Source of the DNA: Vitis vinifera
Taxonomy: Eukaryota > Streptophyta > Magnoliopsida > Vitales > Vitaceae
Direction of reading: 5' to 3'
DNA: 64,000 nucleotides
Assembly: GCF_030704535.1 (NCBI RefSeq)
Contig: NC_081807.1
Location: 2,273,001-2,337,000, forward strand
Shown here: positions 11,343-24,100 of the stretch, piece after piece
Layout of the letters: each line of letters starts with the position of its first letter
Position numbering within the stretch: the first letter of the stretch is position 1
Notes under the pieces: generated by a model
Seen by the model: the letters and a program-made list of their open reading frames with translations, nothing else
The model's database searches: none
Told to the model about the DNA's origin: nothing
Made by a program: the position numbers and the translations under genes

Positions 11343-11755
11343 CTCTTGATATCAAAATTTAACTTTCAAAACTCCAAATTTTTAAATTTAATTTTCAAAT
11401 AATTTTTTAAATTCCAATTTTTAAATTTATTTTTTAAAAAACTTCAATTTACAAGTAATTTTCAAAACTCTAATTTTCGAATAATCTTCAAAACTCTAAT
11501 TTTTTAAATAATTTTCAAAATTCCAATTTTCATATTTAATTTTTTTTAAAACTTCAATTTCCAAGTAATTTTTAAATAATTTTTAAAACTCCAGTTTTCA
11601 AATTTAATTTTCCAAACTTTAATTAAGTACTTTTCAAAACTCTAATTTTCCAATAATTTTCAAAATTCTAGTTTTCAAATAATTTTAATTCCACTCCAGT
11701 TTTCAAAATATTTTTCATGCCACTCCGATTTTTCAAATAATTTTAAGTCCTCAAC
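11343..11755. repeat. Degenerate tandem AAAACTCCAATTTTCAAATAA repeats
   Basis: About fifteen imperfect units of 20-40 bp alternate blocks such as TTTTCAAAACTC, CAATTTTC and AAATAATTTT. Periodicity is by eye and the units differ in length. Such arrays can occur in plant LTR-element DNA, but I cannot assign this one. Confidence 0.6.
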
Positions 11756-12479
11756 TTTCTCCTTCATTAGGGTTTTAGGTCACCAAAAATCACAATTGTA
11801 ATAAGCTTGCTACCATTTCTCATTTTGGCATGCACTTTCCCTTGAATTTAAATAAGCATGAATATGATTTTTCATAATTCAAAAATAATAGAATTTTATG
11901 AGATTAATTCATGCAAAATTAAATTGGGCTTTGATGGGGCCCAACATCTATGATGTTTTTCTTTAAAAATGATTCAAGTGAAGTGCATAATTGTCATTAA
12001 TAATTCCTTACTCTGTTTTGTGACACCTGCAATATGTTTTGTATTCTTTATTGTGCCATAACCCTATTTCATGATAGTGCACTATTACTTACTGTTAAGA
12101 TACGATCTCACTTTCACTTTGCTTATTCTCATACATGATTCGTTTTATTATTTGATCATTTCATTTATATTCATTGATTTATTTATCAATTGTAACACTT
12201 GTCTCATCTTATTTAGTAAAAACTCATTTTTAAGTGACGACTCCAAGTCTTTTCTAAAAATCATTTATTTTCTTTCAATAAAATAAAAAGCAAGTTGAAG
12301 CATAGTGGTAATGCATCGTGCAAAATGCACTGCCAACAATATTATATATTAATATTTTTATTAAATAATAAGGTTATAGGGTTTTATCGTTAAAAAGATA
12401 CATTATATACTACAAGTTAAAATAAAATTTTATTAACATTTAATTAGCTTTGTAATTATAAAAAATCATTATAACAAAA

Positions 12480-12854
12480 TTGATCTTTGCACGACGGCTA
12501 ACCACCTTCAGTCGGTGTTTTGGGGCCTCCTCCCCACCTCCATTCTGAGTTGAAAAAGAAGAGGCGAGTGGGCCCGTAAGCTTGACTAGCTGGTGGGTGG
12601 ATTTCTAGGTTTGTCGGTCCCTTCCATACCGGTTTAAAGCTGCAAGCTATCAGCTATGTAAAACAATAAAATCAAGGGAGAATTACGTTTGAATTTCCAA
12701 AGATACTAATCTGATGGGACAAATGGAAATATATCTTATCAATTTGTTTTTGGTTAGCCACAAATATTTTACTTTTTCGGGTAAGGTCACGGCGTCTTGC
12801 CATATATACACGACACACCGGCGTGGTGGGATCGATCAATCTTAAGATCTAAGA
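12480..12854 (+). promoter_or_regulatory. Proximal promoter of FMO copy 2
   Basis: It aligns with 3341-3697. A TATA-like CATATATACA is at 12801-12810, about 50 bp from the ATG. A W-box core TTGACT is at 12582-12587, at a place where copy 1 has CTGACT. The copy 1 W-box (3351) is TTGATC here. Confidence 0.5.
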
Positions 12855-14866
12855 ATGGAGAGGAAGGTGGGCATCATAGGAGCGGGAATCAGCGGCCTCC
12901 TAGCCTGCAAGTATACCCTCTCCAAGGGCTACACGCCGGTCGTCTTTGAGTCCCGGAGCAGTATCGGGGGAGTATGGACCAAGACACTCGAGACTACCAA
13001 GCTACAAACACCCAAACCAATCTTCCAATTCTCTGACTTTCCATGGCCGTCTTCAGTAGTTGAAGATTTTCCTAGCCATTCCCAAGTTCTTGATTATCTT
13101 CAGTCCTATGCCCATCATTTTGGCTTGCTCCGCCACATCAAATTCAACTCTAAAGTCCTCAGCATCGCCTATGAAGGCCCACCGGAGGAGGAGATGCAGG
13201 CATGGGAGCTGTGGGGTGGCGCCGGTGATCCCTTTGGCTCTAAAGGGAAGTGGAATCTTACTGTAAACGACACACACAACCTCTCAACTGAGGTATATAT
13301 ATATATATATGACCATATATCATATTTTATATATATTTTAGCCTACTTTTCAGCAGATCTCTGTGATTTTAGCCCATGTTCAAGTACATGCTGAAGTGTG
13401 CTTTTCGAGTAGACCTAATAAATTGTAGTTAGTAGCCATTAATTTTTCACCCAATATGGCATTAAGGTTTGCCAAGTGGATTTTCTTATCCTCTGCATCG
13501 GACGGTTCAGCGATGTGCCCAACATCCCAGAATTTCCAGCGGGCAAAGGCCCAGAAATGTTCCATGGAAAGGTCATACATTCCATGGAGTATGCAGCCAT
13601 GGATTTCGCGAGAGCAGCTGAATTCATCAAAGGGAAAAGAACAACTGTGGTTGGATTCCAGAAACATGCCCTGGACATCGCTATGGAGTGCTCAACAGCA
13701 AATGGTATGAGATAGGTTTCGGTTTCAGATATTAGTAACTTTCCTGGTCTATTTTCATACTAAACAAACAGAAATTTACAGATGGTTGAAAACTTTTGTA
13801 GGAGAGGAACATCCATGTAGAGTCTTGTACAAGACGGAGCACTGGACTGTCCCGGATTTCCAACCATGGGGGGTACATCTAGCTCTTCTGTATCTTAACC
13901 GCTTCTCGGAGCTTCTGATTCATAAGCCTGGTGAAGGGTTCCTCCTCAGCCTCCTGGCAACCATTCTTTCACCTGTGGTATAACTTGATAGAATACAAGA
14001 ATTTTGTTTTCTTCAATACCTCTCCCTAATGTTTCGAATCTAATTTCTACAGAGATGGGGGTTCTCCAAGTTTGTCGAATCTTATATAAAGAGGAAACTG
14101 TCCCTTGAAAAGTTCGGGATGGTACCAAAACACAGCTTTCTCAATCAGATCAGCTCTTGTTTGATCTCAATAGTGCCAGAGGGGTTCTATGACAGAGTAG
14201 AAAAGGGAAGTATCCTTTTGAAGAAAGCTCCCAAGTTTGGCTTCTGCAAAGAAGGAATTGTGGTAGATGGCGAGAGCACACCTCTAGAGACGGATTTGGT
14301 CATATTGGCAACCGGGTTCAAAGGAGATGAGAAGCTCAAAGACATTTTTGTGTCTCCAACCTTCAGAGACTACATTGTCGGCTCTCCAACTGCATCTCTT
14401 CCACTCTACAGGTTAGTACCTTGCAACATAACTAGCTTTTGGTCAAATACATGACTGACAAATTTAGTCAATATTATGACTTACGACTTGATATGGACTT
14501 CCCCTCCGGATTTGATCAACCAGGGAATGCATTCATCCTAGAATTCCACAGCTAGCGGTGATTGGATTCTCAGAGAGTGTTTCAAATTTGTACACATCGG
14601 AGATGAGGTGCCGGTGGGTAGCAGAGCTTCTTGATGGCAGATTCAAGCTGCCAAGCATTAAGGAGATGGAGAAAGATGCAGAAAGATGGGACAAATACAT
14701 GAAGCAATACTCCGGTGAATACTACAGGAGATCATGCATAGGTGCTGTTCATGTATGGTACAATGATCAACTCTGTAAGGACATGGGATGGAATCCTAAG
14801 AGAAAGAAGGGATTCATTCCTGAACTGTTCGAGCCTTATGGCCCAATGGACTACTGCCCATCCTAA
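12855..14866 (+). CDS. Flavin-containing monooxygenase, FMO1-like (copy 2), intact
   Basis: Five exons join in frame at the same sites as copy 1: 12855-13292, 13467-13704, 13802-13977, 14053-14411 and 14524-14866, again 517 residues. All FMO motifs are kept ([36 protein letters not shown]). Differences from copy 1 are few and mostly conservative (for example YAHHF for YVHHF, GDPF for GEPF). The acceptor of exon 2 is changed: a 6-bp deletion removes TGGCAC and leaves ATTAAG before the exon, so the site reads AAG instead of CAG. The reading frame is preserved if that site is used. Function is as for copy 1. Confidence 0.92.
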
Positions 14867-15497
14867 AATCAAACTCCAGCTTCTTATTCTAATCCTATTC
14901 AGGAAAAATAACATGATTCCAATTCTACAAAAAGAAAGGAAGAATGGAAAGAGGTCCCATTGATGATTTGTAGAAGAACCTTTGAAGATCTCAAGTCATC
15001 CAAAAAAGTGTTGGTAAGGCAAAAGATGATTTGTGGTTTTGCCACCTTTGTATTTTCTTTTCTTTTCTGGTCTTCTTCCCCTGTTTGAATGGGTAATAAA
15101 CATATTAGAATATTATTGAAGTGTGACAATAATGAAATTTATTTTATTTTATTTTATCAACAACGTTTGCAGAACAACATAGGGCATCTTATCCATTTAA
15201 ATCAGGTCGCACCAAACTGAAGATCGGGACTGAGAGCAACAGCAATCTCGCTAAATGGGGACCGACAAGACAGCGAATGGTGATATGTCTACCACGTGTA
15301 GACAGCATAGAAGAGTCTATATAATATTAGTTGGACTTCAGTGGCTTTTTCCAATGGGCTGGTCCACAGTCTAGAAAGTTGTAGACTACATCAGCTCAAA
15401 AGTTCCAATAGGCATAATTACATTGGACATTATTTGCACGAATTTCATGTGACTCAGCACAGGATGGAAAGCAAATTGAGACACCTCTAAGATCTAG
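14867..15497 (+). other. 3' flank of FMO copy 2 and gap to the broken copy
   Basis: This is homologous to 5700-6240 up to about 15410. The remaining 85 bp leads into the ATG-like start of the pseudogene. I see no separate gene. Confidence 0.55.
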
Positions 15498-17780
15498 ATG
15501 GAGAGGAAGGTGGCCATAGTGAAGCAGGCATCAGTGGCATCCTGGCCTGCAAGTGTACCCTCTCCAAGGGCTACACTCTGGTTGTCTTCGAGTCCCAAGG
15601 CAGCATTGGAGTATGGACCAAGAGCATCCAGACTACAAAGCTCCAGACACCTGAGCCAATCTCCCAATAATCGAACTTTCCATGGCCATCTTCTGTAAAA
15701 GAAGATTTTCCTGATCATGCCCAAGTTGTGGATTATATACAGTCATATGCCCACCACTTCAACTTGACCAGACACATCGAGTTCAACTCTAGAGTGGTGA
15801 GTATTGAGTTTGAAGGAGCGCCGAGGAGGAGTTGCAGGCGTGGGAGCTATGGGGTGGTAATGCAGAGCCTTTCAGTTCTAAAGGGAAGTGGAGGATCACT
15901 GTAGAGAACACCCAGAGACTCTCAACTGAGGTGTGTGTATTTTGGAGTAGAATCTAATAGTAGATTGGTGACCGGAACAATTATAACATTTTCTCATTTG
16001 TTGAACTGATGAATTTTGTGACAACCTTTTGAAAATTGGATGATTAAGTTTCTGTTTTAGGAACTGTTTTCAATGATTAATATACTAATTTAGCAAAAGT
16101 TTTTTAAAATCGTTAGAAAAGACGGTTTTTAAAAACAAAATTTTAAAATTATTTTATAAAATAAATATCAATTTAATAATTTAAAATATTTTTAATTTAT
16201 TTTTTATAATTTTAAATATGTTATAAAAATCATTTTTATATATAATATTTTATTTATAACATTTTTTATATTTTTATAACTAGTTTTCAAAATAATTTTA
16301 AAAAAAAATTAAGAAGTGAAAAGAAGATATCTGTGCCAGCACACAGAGAGGACAAGGAAAAGGACAGCACAAGGTGTCCTATGCAGAGGAGAGATTCTGC
16401 AACTAATGTGTAGGACCACAAAAATTAAGAGTTTGGAAACAATTTTCCAGATTTGAAAACAATATTTTTTTTATTAAAAATAGTTTTTGAGTACCAAGGG
16501 ACAAGGGCAAGGAATAGGACAAGCTGTTGAGGGAAGATTTTTAGTAAAAGTGAAGGTTTTAGGTTCACAAAAATTAAGATTTTATTTGAAAAATACTTTT
16601 TAAAATAATTTTGTAGAATAATTTTTAAAAATTATTTTATGATATTTTGTAGAATAAAAATTTATTTGAGAATTAAAATGTTTTTAATATATTTTTTATG
16701 TTTTTAAAAATGTTTTATTTTTAATTATTTCTCATATTTTTACCATTATATTTTAAAAAAACCTAAAAAAAAAGAATCAAATGGAAACAGATATTTTATA
16801 CAAGACAGGTTTACCTAGTGGAGTACCCATGCAATGCAGAATGTTATACAAGACCAAGCACTGGAGTCTACCTGATTACCAACCATGGGGAATACCTCTA
16901 GTTTATCTGTATTTTAATCGCTTTTCGGAGCTTCTGGTTCACAAGCCTGGTGAAGGGTTCATTCTCAAAGAAATCAGTTCTTGTTTGATCACAACGACAG
17001 AGAGGGGTTCTATGATAGAGTTGAAAAGGGTAGTATCCTTTTGAAGAAAGCTTTTTAAGTTTAGCCTCTGCAGAGAAGGCTTGATGGTTGATGATGACTG
17101 ATAAGACTGCTCCTCTGGAGACAGATTTGGTCATATTGGCTACTGGGTTCAAGGGAGATGAGAAGCTGAAGGACATGTTTGTGTCCCCTGCCTTCAAGGA
17201 CTGCATCCTCGGCTCCCCAACTGCATCAGTTCCACTCTATAGGTTAGCATCTTATAGCATGTTCACACACAAAACACATTGATAGCCTCTTGTTAACCTA
17301 TTTACCTAACCATTGAAGCTTTTGGGTCGAACCAAAAGCTTTAACATACACTTATACCTAAGTCTGATCTATCTTAAGGCTTAAAATGACTTAACTCGGA
17401 CTTGTCTTAACTCAACACTAACTTCCCCATTTGATCAACTAGGGAATGCATTCATCCTCGAATCCCACAACTAGCGGTGATTGGATGCTCAGAGAGTATC
17501 TCAAACTTACATCAGAAATGAGGTGCCGGTGGGTAGCAGAGCTTCTTGATGGCACATTCAAGCTACCAAGCACTAAGGAGATGGAGAAAGATGCAGAAAG
17601 ACGGGACAAATACATGAAGCAATACTCCGGTGGATACTACAGGAGATCATGCACAGATGCTCTTCATATATGGTACATGATCAACTCTGGAAGGACATAG
17701 GGGTGAACCCTAAGAGAAAGAAGGGATTTTTTGCTGAATTGTTCCAGCCCTATGGTCCCATGGATTACTGTCTACCTTGA
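15498..17780 (+). pseudogene. Broken FMO copy
   Basis: Exon 1 (15498-15930) starts MERKVAIV but has lost bases inside the FAD motif, so the GxGxxG is out of frame, and it has further indels. Exon 2 with the NADPH site and FMO signature is almost wholly missing: a GTTTACCTAGTGGA stub near 16808 runs straight into exon 3 (about 16825-16960). The start of exon 4 is missing and it is frameshifted, although the segment around VILATGF (17122-17240) is still readable. Exon 5 (17442-17780) has a 1-bp loss at TGGTACATGATC. The enlarged first intron region (15931-16800) is AT-rich. No working enzyme can be made. Confidence 0.9.
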
Positions 17781-18948
17781 TGTGAGATCTATAACACCTT
17801 TGGAGTGACTAAGTGTATTTCATGTATCAACCGGACCCATCCAATTCCACTATTTCTATAGAACTTTTATATACATGAATTCTCCACATGTAGACAATAA
17901 GGAGCAAATCCAAGATGCCAGTACGCAATCTATAAAGTTGGAAGTAGATTTGGCCTAGTATTTCAACACCCCATTTGGAAAGGAGCCGAAAACAGGAGAG
18001 GTAGAGAAGGAAGCTTTATCTTTTCTTCCTCCCTCGCTTTTTTCCTCAAGGGGTCAGGTTGAAAATTCATTACATAGTTCATATTCATAAAACATACCAT
18101 CATAGAACAGCCCACAATTCAAAAGTTAATCAACAAAGCACCAACAACTAGGACAATGGTCACCATCAAACTCATGCAGTATGTTATTCAATTTCATATT
18201 TGATTGGTAAACAGGAAACAATATATTATCTCATCAATTATCGTATATCATATTCAATTAAATACATTATCATATACCCTTCATATTGAACAAACATAAT
18301 AATCCAAAATTGAAATGTGAGACCTATATCCCGTGAATCATAAATTTATTTTTCTCATTCATTTTCTTGATTTTTTTTAATTCTTTTATATTTACTCATT
18401 TTTTAAAAATGTATATAATTCAACCTAAAATAATAATAATATATAATATTTTTATTTAAAATAATATTTAATATATACATGAGTATTATTAACAAAGAAA
18501 TAAAAAATCACCAAATTATAAATCATAAAATGATTTCCATATAAAACCAAACATAAGAAAGATTTCATATTTGTTTTAATAACTAACATTAGGATGCCAT
18601 ATATTTTTTATTTTAAATAAAAACTAAATATTAAAATGTAATATTTTTTCCATTTTATTTTCTATTCCTTGTGCAAGCGATATAATATCCTAATATGTCA
18701 TTCCAAGAGACTATGATGAGTACGATGGAAATCATATATTATTGGAAATGATATCTTAAAATATTCTCTCTCTTCTTCTATTCTATCAAATCAATCAAAC
18801 GTAGTCTAAATGTATGAATATTATAAATAGATGAAGGGATATATATAAATACATTTTGTATTGGGCTACCTAATCAAAATAGATTACACACACTTCATAC
18901 ATGAAAAAAGCATATAAGATATTAATTGATACAAATATTAATTTCAGG
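17781..18948. other. Intergenic, AT-rich, no gene
   Basis: I see no open frame of note and no recognised repeat in this stretch, only low-complexity AT-rich DNA from about 18200 to 18900. Confidence 0.5.
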
Positions 18949-19096
18949 CGAGGACAAAGAGATCATGTATAGGTGCAATTCATATATTGTACAATCATCA
19001 ACTGTGAAAGGAGAAGAGATGGAACCTGACAAACGAAGGATTACTGAATTGTTTGAGCCTTATGGTTCAATGGATTACTGTTATTCAAAAATTTGA
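18949..19096 (+). pseudogene. Second FMO exon-5 tail fragment
   Basis: The DNA aligns to the end of FMO exon 5 (AGATCATGTATAGGTGCAAT... to TATGGTTCAATGGATTACTG) and ends in a stop at 19094-19096. It has small indels (for example CAACTGTGAAAGGAGAAGAG) that break the frame. It is the outermost remnant of the FMO cluster. Confidence 0.8.
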
Positions 19097-21157
19097 TGCA
19101 GCACTATGGAAGAATGAGTAAACAAATAATACTGATGGGTGAAAACTGGAAATTTTGGAGAATATAGCATCATTCCAACAACAAAAGAAGGTAATAAAAC
19201 TAAAGGGATTCAGAATATTGGCAAAGAAATAAATCTATACAATTTCATGAATTAGAGACTAAAAAACTGCTTATCATCTAAGAAAAATATTCAAATACCG
19301 TTAAGTACAATCGAATCATGTCTCAGGGATATGTGTCATACACGACAGTCACTGGTTTCCTAGACTCCATCATAGACCGGTCCCATCTCAACAAGTGCAA
19401 TCCAAAAATTGAATCCAGTTAGGCGGTTTTAGATCCAAAATTCATCACCTGCATATGACATCAAGAAATGAGAAACAAGGATTACGGATGAACCAATAAA
19501 ACCTCATTCAGGGAACAAACACTTAACAACTCTACTTGATTGAATTTATTGCATAACTTAAACACCATGCCACTTGCTCTAGGGTATAGTTGTGGTTTAC
19601 CTGCCTTTTTCTGATCAAAGAGAGATAGAAAAGGTGGGGAGGGAGGGAGGGAGGAAGAGAGAGCGAGGGAGAGGAGACAGACAGACAGATAGAACTACTG
19701 ATTTAGTACCATATCTACATAGGTGCTGAAAAGAATGAAAATCTGAAACAACCATATTTCCACAAAGATATAGGACAATATACTGTTGCAGATCCTTTCT
19801 GAATTCTAAATACAAGCATTAATCAAATTTGAGACATTCTTTCTCAAATTAAATAACCCACATATTCAAACTTAAATTATACTTTCATCTTAGAACTCTA
19901 GTTTTTCTTTAGTTTTGGATTCTTGGACCCACACAGACAGGGAAAAAGAACTATGCTGTGAGTCTTCTTTAATATGCTAAGTTTCTCTTCTTGCTTGTCT
20001 ATTTCTGTCATGGAATTCCTAATCAATTCTTGTTGCTAATTCTATAATTAGATTCAGCTTTGAGTATCTCGAGAAGATTATCATCAGGAAACAGGTTTAG
20101 TTTAGAATCTTTATATTATGACCCAATAAACAGCTCAACTACTTATGCATAGGAACATTTTTTGATATCCGATAATGAAATTTATTAAAGAGTGCAATAA
20201 CACAACAAAGTACACCGGTGCTTATGCATGGAAACATTCCTATCATCAATTAAAAGATTCCCAGTCAGTTGCTTAGGACAAGACAGAATCACATCAAGAG
20301 CAAGACTAATTAAACTGGTAAAACAAATACAATCACATATGGAACTTTTACCACATTCCATAATAAGAAAAATAAAAATTTTCTTTAGATAAAATATTCA
20401 CAAGATGAAATTTACAGGTGACGGCAACATAAAAGACACTCTGGATATCATTTAAAGGTTTTTCAAGGCCTATATTAAATGTACTTGGATACTCATGTCA
20501 GATGTGGTATGTGTCCAGATGTCAGATATGTCTATGGTCCAAGTAAAGACTTGAAGATGGGTAAATAGCCAAAAGCCTCTTCTCATTCTCCTTTTATGTC
20601 TAGGGTGAATGACGTGTTTGTGATATATGTACAGTATATTCAAAGCTCAACGATTTTGAAACATTCATGTGAATGGTATAATATTCAGTATCCTCTGGAA
20701 CTTCAACAAAAAGAGAGCACAGTGCACATGCATATAAAGAAGGTTCACATGACCACTGAACCTATGTTTCAAATATTAAAATAGACATATAATCCTTATT
20801 ACTAAGATGTTAAATCGGGCTGCTATAACTGAGTCTATAATACTCCTCTAATTAGGCAGTTTATATCACTAAAAGCAGTTAGACACAATGACTTAAATAA
20901 GGTTTTTGATCCTTCATGAGGTGCATTTCTCCTCAAAATGTTCTCCAGGAAAAAGGTGAAACTTGTTTCTAGAACTAATTTTCATAACCCAAAGCAAACC
21001 CTTACCATTCCCAGCATTGTAAAAGACCAACTCACTGGATAGCAAAATTTGTAGAACAGCAAAGACAAATTAATGTACCACTAAGTTGGAAACAGCTCAA
21101 ATAAGACATTCAAACATTATCAGATAAAGGATATGAAGTTAAATACATGCTATCAAA
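19097..21157. other. Downstream of the MATE gene; possible terminal exon
   Basis: No independent gene is supported. A possible last exon of the MATE gene lies at 19448-19419 (minus), after an acceptor ATATGCAG, which would replace the exon-13 tail with nine other residues. A (GGGA)n/(GACA)n-rich tract is at about 19635-19690. A 61-bp LINE stub lies at 20160-20220. Confidence 0.4.
20160..20220 (-). mobile_element. 61-bp LINE 3' stub with target-site duplication
   Basis: The stub starts on the plus strand with a T-run and GATATCCGATAATGAAATTT, as in reverse-complemented plant LINE 3' ends. It is flanked by CTTATGCATAGGAACATT (20142-20159) and CTTATGCATGGAAACATT (20221-20238), an 18-bp duplication with two differences. 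Confidence 0.7.
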
Positions 21158-24100
21158 TTAGAAAACTCTGATCCATAAACAGAATAATGAACATTCACCA
21201 ACCTCTGCCATCTGGAAGTCCTCATGCAGGAACCACCATGGACCAGTTTTCGATGCTAATCTGAAAAATAAATATAGTAGTTATTAGAATATAAAAGCAT
21301 ACACATGTTTGAAACAAGAAAATAAGACCATAGGTCCATAGGGTTATCATATCTACAAAAATTGGGACAACCTTATATGCAGGTTTTCAAAGTTTTGGCT
21401 GAAAGAGGGCTCTTAACACTGCTAGCACCCACACTACCTCCAAATACTCTTCCCAAGTTAACATAAGACCAAGAAATGGTATTAATTTAAAATGTCTTGC
21501 AATTTTGATATGCAGGTTTCAAAGTTTTGGTTGAGAGAGGGCTCTTAACACTGCTAGCACCCAGACTACCACCAAATACTCTTCCCAAGTTAACATAAGA
21601 CCAAGAAATGGGATTAATTTAAAATGTCTTGCAATTTTGATTTTTTTTTTTTTTTTTTCTCTTTTTGTTTTTTTGTCTAAGAGTTTCTCCACACATTTCT
21701 TTAATGACTATTTCACTCGCCCTCTAAGGGAGGGAAGGTCTGGTTGTCAGTGTCGTTTGCACTTCCATCCCTTAGTTTGAGCTTGCCCATCAATTCAGAA
21801 GGTTTCCCACCTTGATAGTGCATACCTTCCAGAAAATTGTATAAAGCATCTCAAATGTGTCAACATAACACCCATATGGAATGGGTCACAAAAGAATGCA
21901 CCTCTAAAGAAACCACACTTCTGAAATCATGTTTACAACAAAAATTCATTATAACACCAACCCGTACACAATTCTAACTAATCCATAAACCGATAATTTA
22001 AAATAACAGTGATTTTTATCAATTTCAAATAGCAGCATTTCCCCACTGTCAGGTTCATAAATTATATTCTATAAGAACTCCTGAATTTCTCCAATGTAAG
22101 TTTAAAGGGAGAAGAGAAGCCTATGCTGCTACAAATTTTACCTGATCACTCCTGCCACCATACGCAAGCCCATAAAGAGAGTCAAGCCCAGCCAAACTCC
22201 TTGAAGACCAAGTAGAGAAGGAACATAAAGCAAAAAGGCAGAACATATTGCCCCAATGACCATCTATTAATCACTTACAAATGTTAAAAGAAGCCATATC
22301 TGTGACTTACATCCTGGTTAACAAATCCCAGAAAAGTTCTAACTTTGACAGAGAGGAGCTTACCATAGAGCGAGCAGCATATGGGAAGTCTGATGCACCA
22401 AAATGGAGGCCATCAAAAATAAAAGCTAAAGAATTTATAGGTTGACTGGCACAGACAAACTGTGACAAATTTAGAAACATGTAAGAACTCCCAGATACAA
22501 TAGAAACTAAAATTTAAAAGAAAGCAACATCAACATGCATACATACCAGTACCCCAGTCCTAACAATTCCTAACACTTCAATGTCCTTGGTGAATATGGT
22601 GGCTAAGGAACCATAAAATGCACTCAAAGCCACAGCCAAGAAAATACCAGTGAATAATCCTGTCTGGAAAACATATACAAACAGAATCAGAAAAAGCATA
22701 TTCTACACATAAAGAGCCAATAAATCTGGCTCTGGATAAAGCTGGGATATTCTACCATACTTCAGGGGTGGCAGAAACTCAGGAAATAATGGAGAAACCT
22801 AGAAGAGTAACTTACCTTTAATACAAAGTAGGTAATTTCTTTCACAGCCTTGTAGTCACCTTTCGATAAAGAACTTGCAATCATGGCCTAGAAGTAAAAA
22901 AAATGCCAAAACAAAGGTGCGTATAAGCTGAACTAACTAGGAAGTATTAGTAATTAAGCAAAAAATTCTACACTTTCAGCTTGTTCAGAACATGTAGTCT
23001 TTGGACCAAGTGCACAACACAGTAGGCAATAAAAAATAAATAAAATAAAAATAAAAATAAAAATCTTCTACTGGGTAATACAATTCAATTCAGCTCAATA
23101 AAACCTTCATGCTATCTACTAGGAATCAAGGAAATGGATACTTCCCTGCCATCTTGTTTTTTTTGGTAGGTAAATATGAGTTGTATTAGAAACGCCTAGA
23201 AGCGACGAAAAGTAAACACTAAGTATACAAACAACGCCCAAGACCTCCCTGCCATTTTGTTAATAAGGCAACCTTTTTTTTTCAACACAGTACACAGAAC
23301 TGAACGTGGAACCTCCTCATCCCCACCCCATTAGCCACCTGAGCTAGCCTCTCACACTCTGCCATCTAGATCTATCCCGAGCCCTATCTCCTGTCAGATC
23401 CTTTGCAATCATGATGTTTCTCAACATCCTTACTGTGGTTTTTAGCCTACCTCTTATTTCTTTTGATGCCTTCATCAAGTGTCGAATGATTTCTCCAAAC
23501 TAATGTGTCCATAAATCTTCATTTCACATGAATGAACCATCTTAAAGCATGTGCTTGATATAAGTAAATTGTCTAACATTTCAAGTTATAAGATAGCATC
23601 TCCAAGCTCATACTTCTCTCCAAATCCAGAGCCCCATGGACTTCTTCTACCCTTCACTCTTTTCCTTTGGCTATTTTAAGTATTCTTGCATAAACCTTTG
23701 GCTCTGTCGGATGTCACCTGAATTAATTTTTTTTTGATAGGTATGTCACCAGAATTAATTCATTCTCATACTCTCAAATTGCCACACAATAAGTTTGTCC
23801 ATTTCTACTTTAGGTGCATATTGTCAAAATATTGTATGAATGACCGAATACCTTGGCCTTGAGTTTTGTATATTATATATATAGACTTTACAAGGATGCT
23901 ATACATGGAAAGCAAATAAAAGCAAATAAATTCCCTCATGATTCTAGTCCTATACATGTAAACTATAATCTGTCAAATAATATATGCTAACTGTACAGAA
24001 TAATAAATGGAGAAATAAGGAAACAATTGTGGGCTAAAATAAGGAAAGAAGTGTGGACAGCAAAGTTGTCCTTTGACACATATGCAGTCATGATATTATT

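Larger units (their letters stand above)
8374..12336. mobile_element. 4 kb insertion private to unit B, class unresolved
   Basis: Unit A is continuous across AAAATATCATATATTAATA (3173-3191), while unit B is split here. The left flank ends AAAATATC and the right flank resumes AATATTATATATTAATA, so a 5-6 bp near-duplication may flank it. The insert contains a ribosomal protein L5 remnant (10758-10892), a run of degenerate TTTTCAAAACTCCAATTTTC-like repeats (11343-11755) and several short open frames with no recognised domains. The ends are not a clean TG...CA pair, so it may be a rearranged LTR element or a composite. Confidence 0.55.
6564..15410 (+). repeat. Segmental duplication unit B (carries intact FMO copy 2)
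   Basis: This is the partner of unit A in direct orientation. It is longer because of a private insertion at about 8374-12336 and a triplicated 3'-end repeat at 7295-7640. After 15410 it runs on into the upstream flank of the broken FMO copy, whereas unit A at the same point jumps into an FMO exon-5 fragment. Confidence 0.85.
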
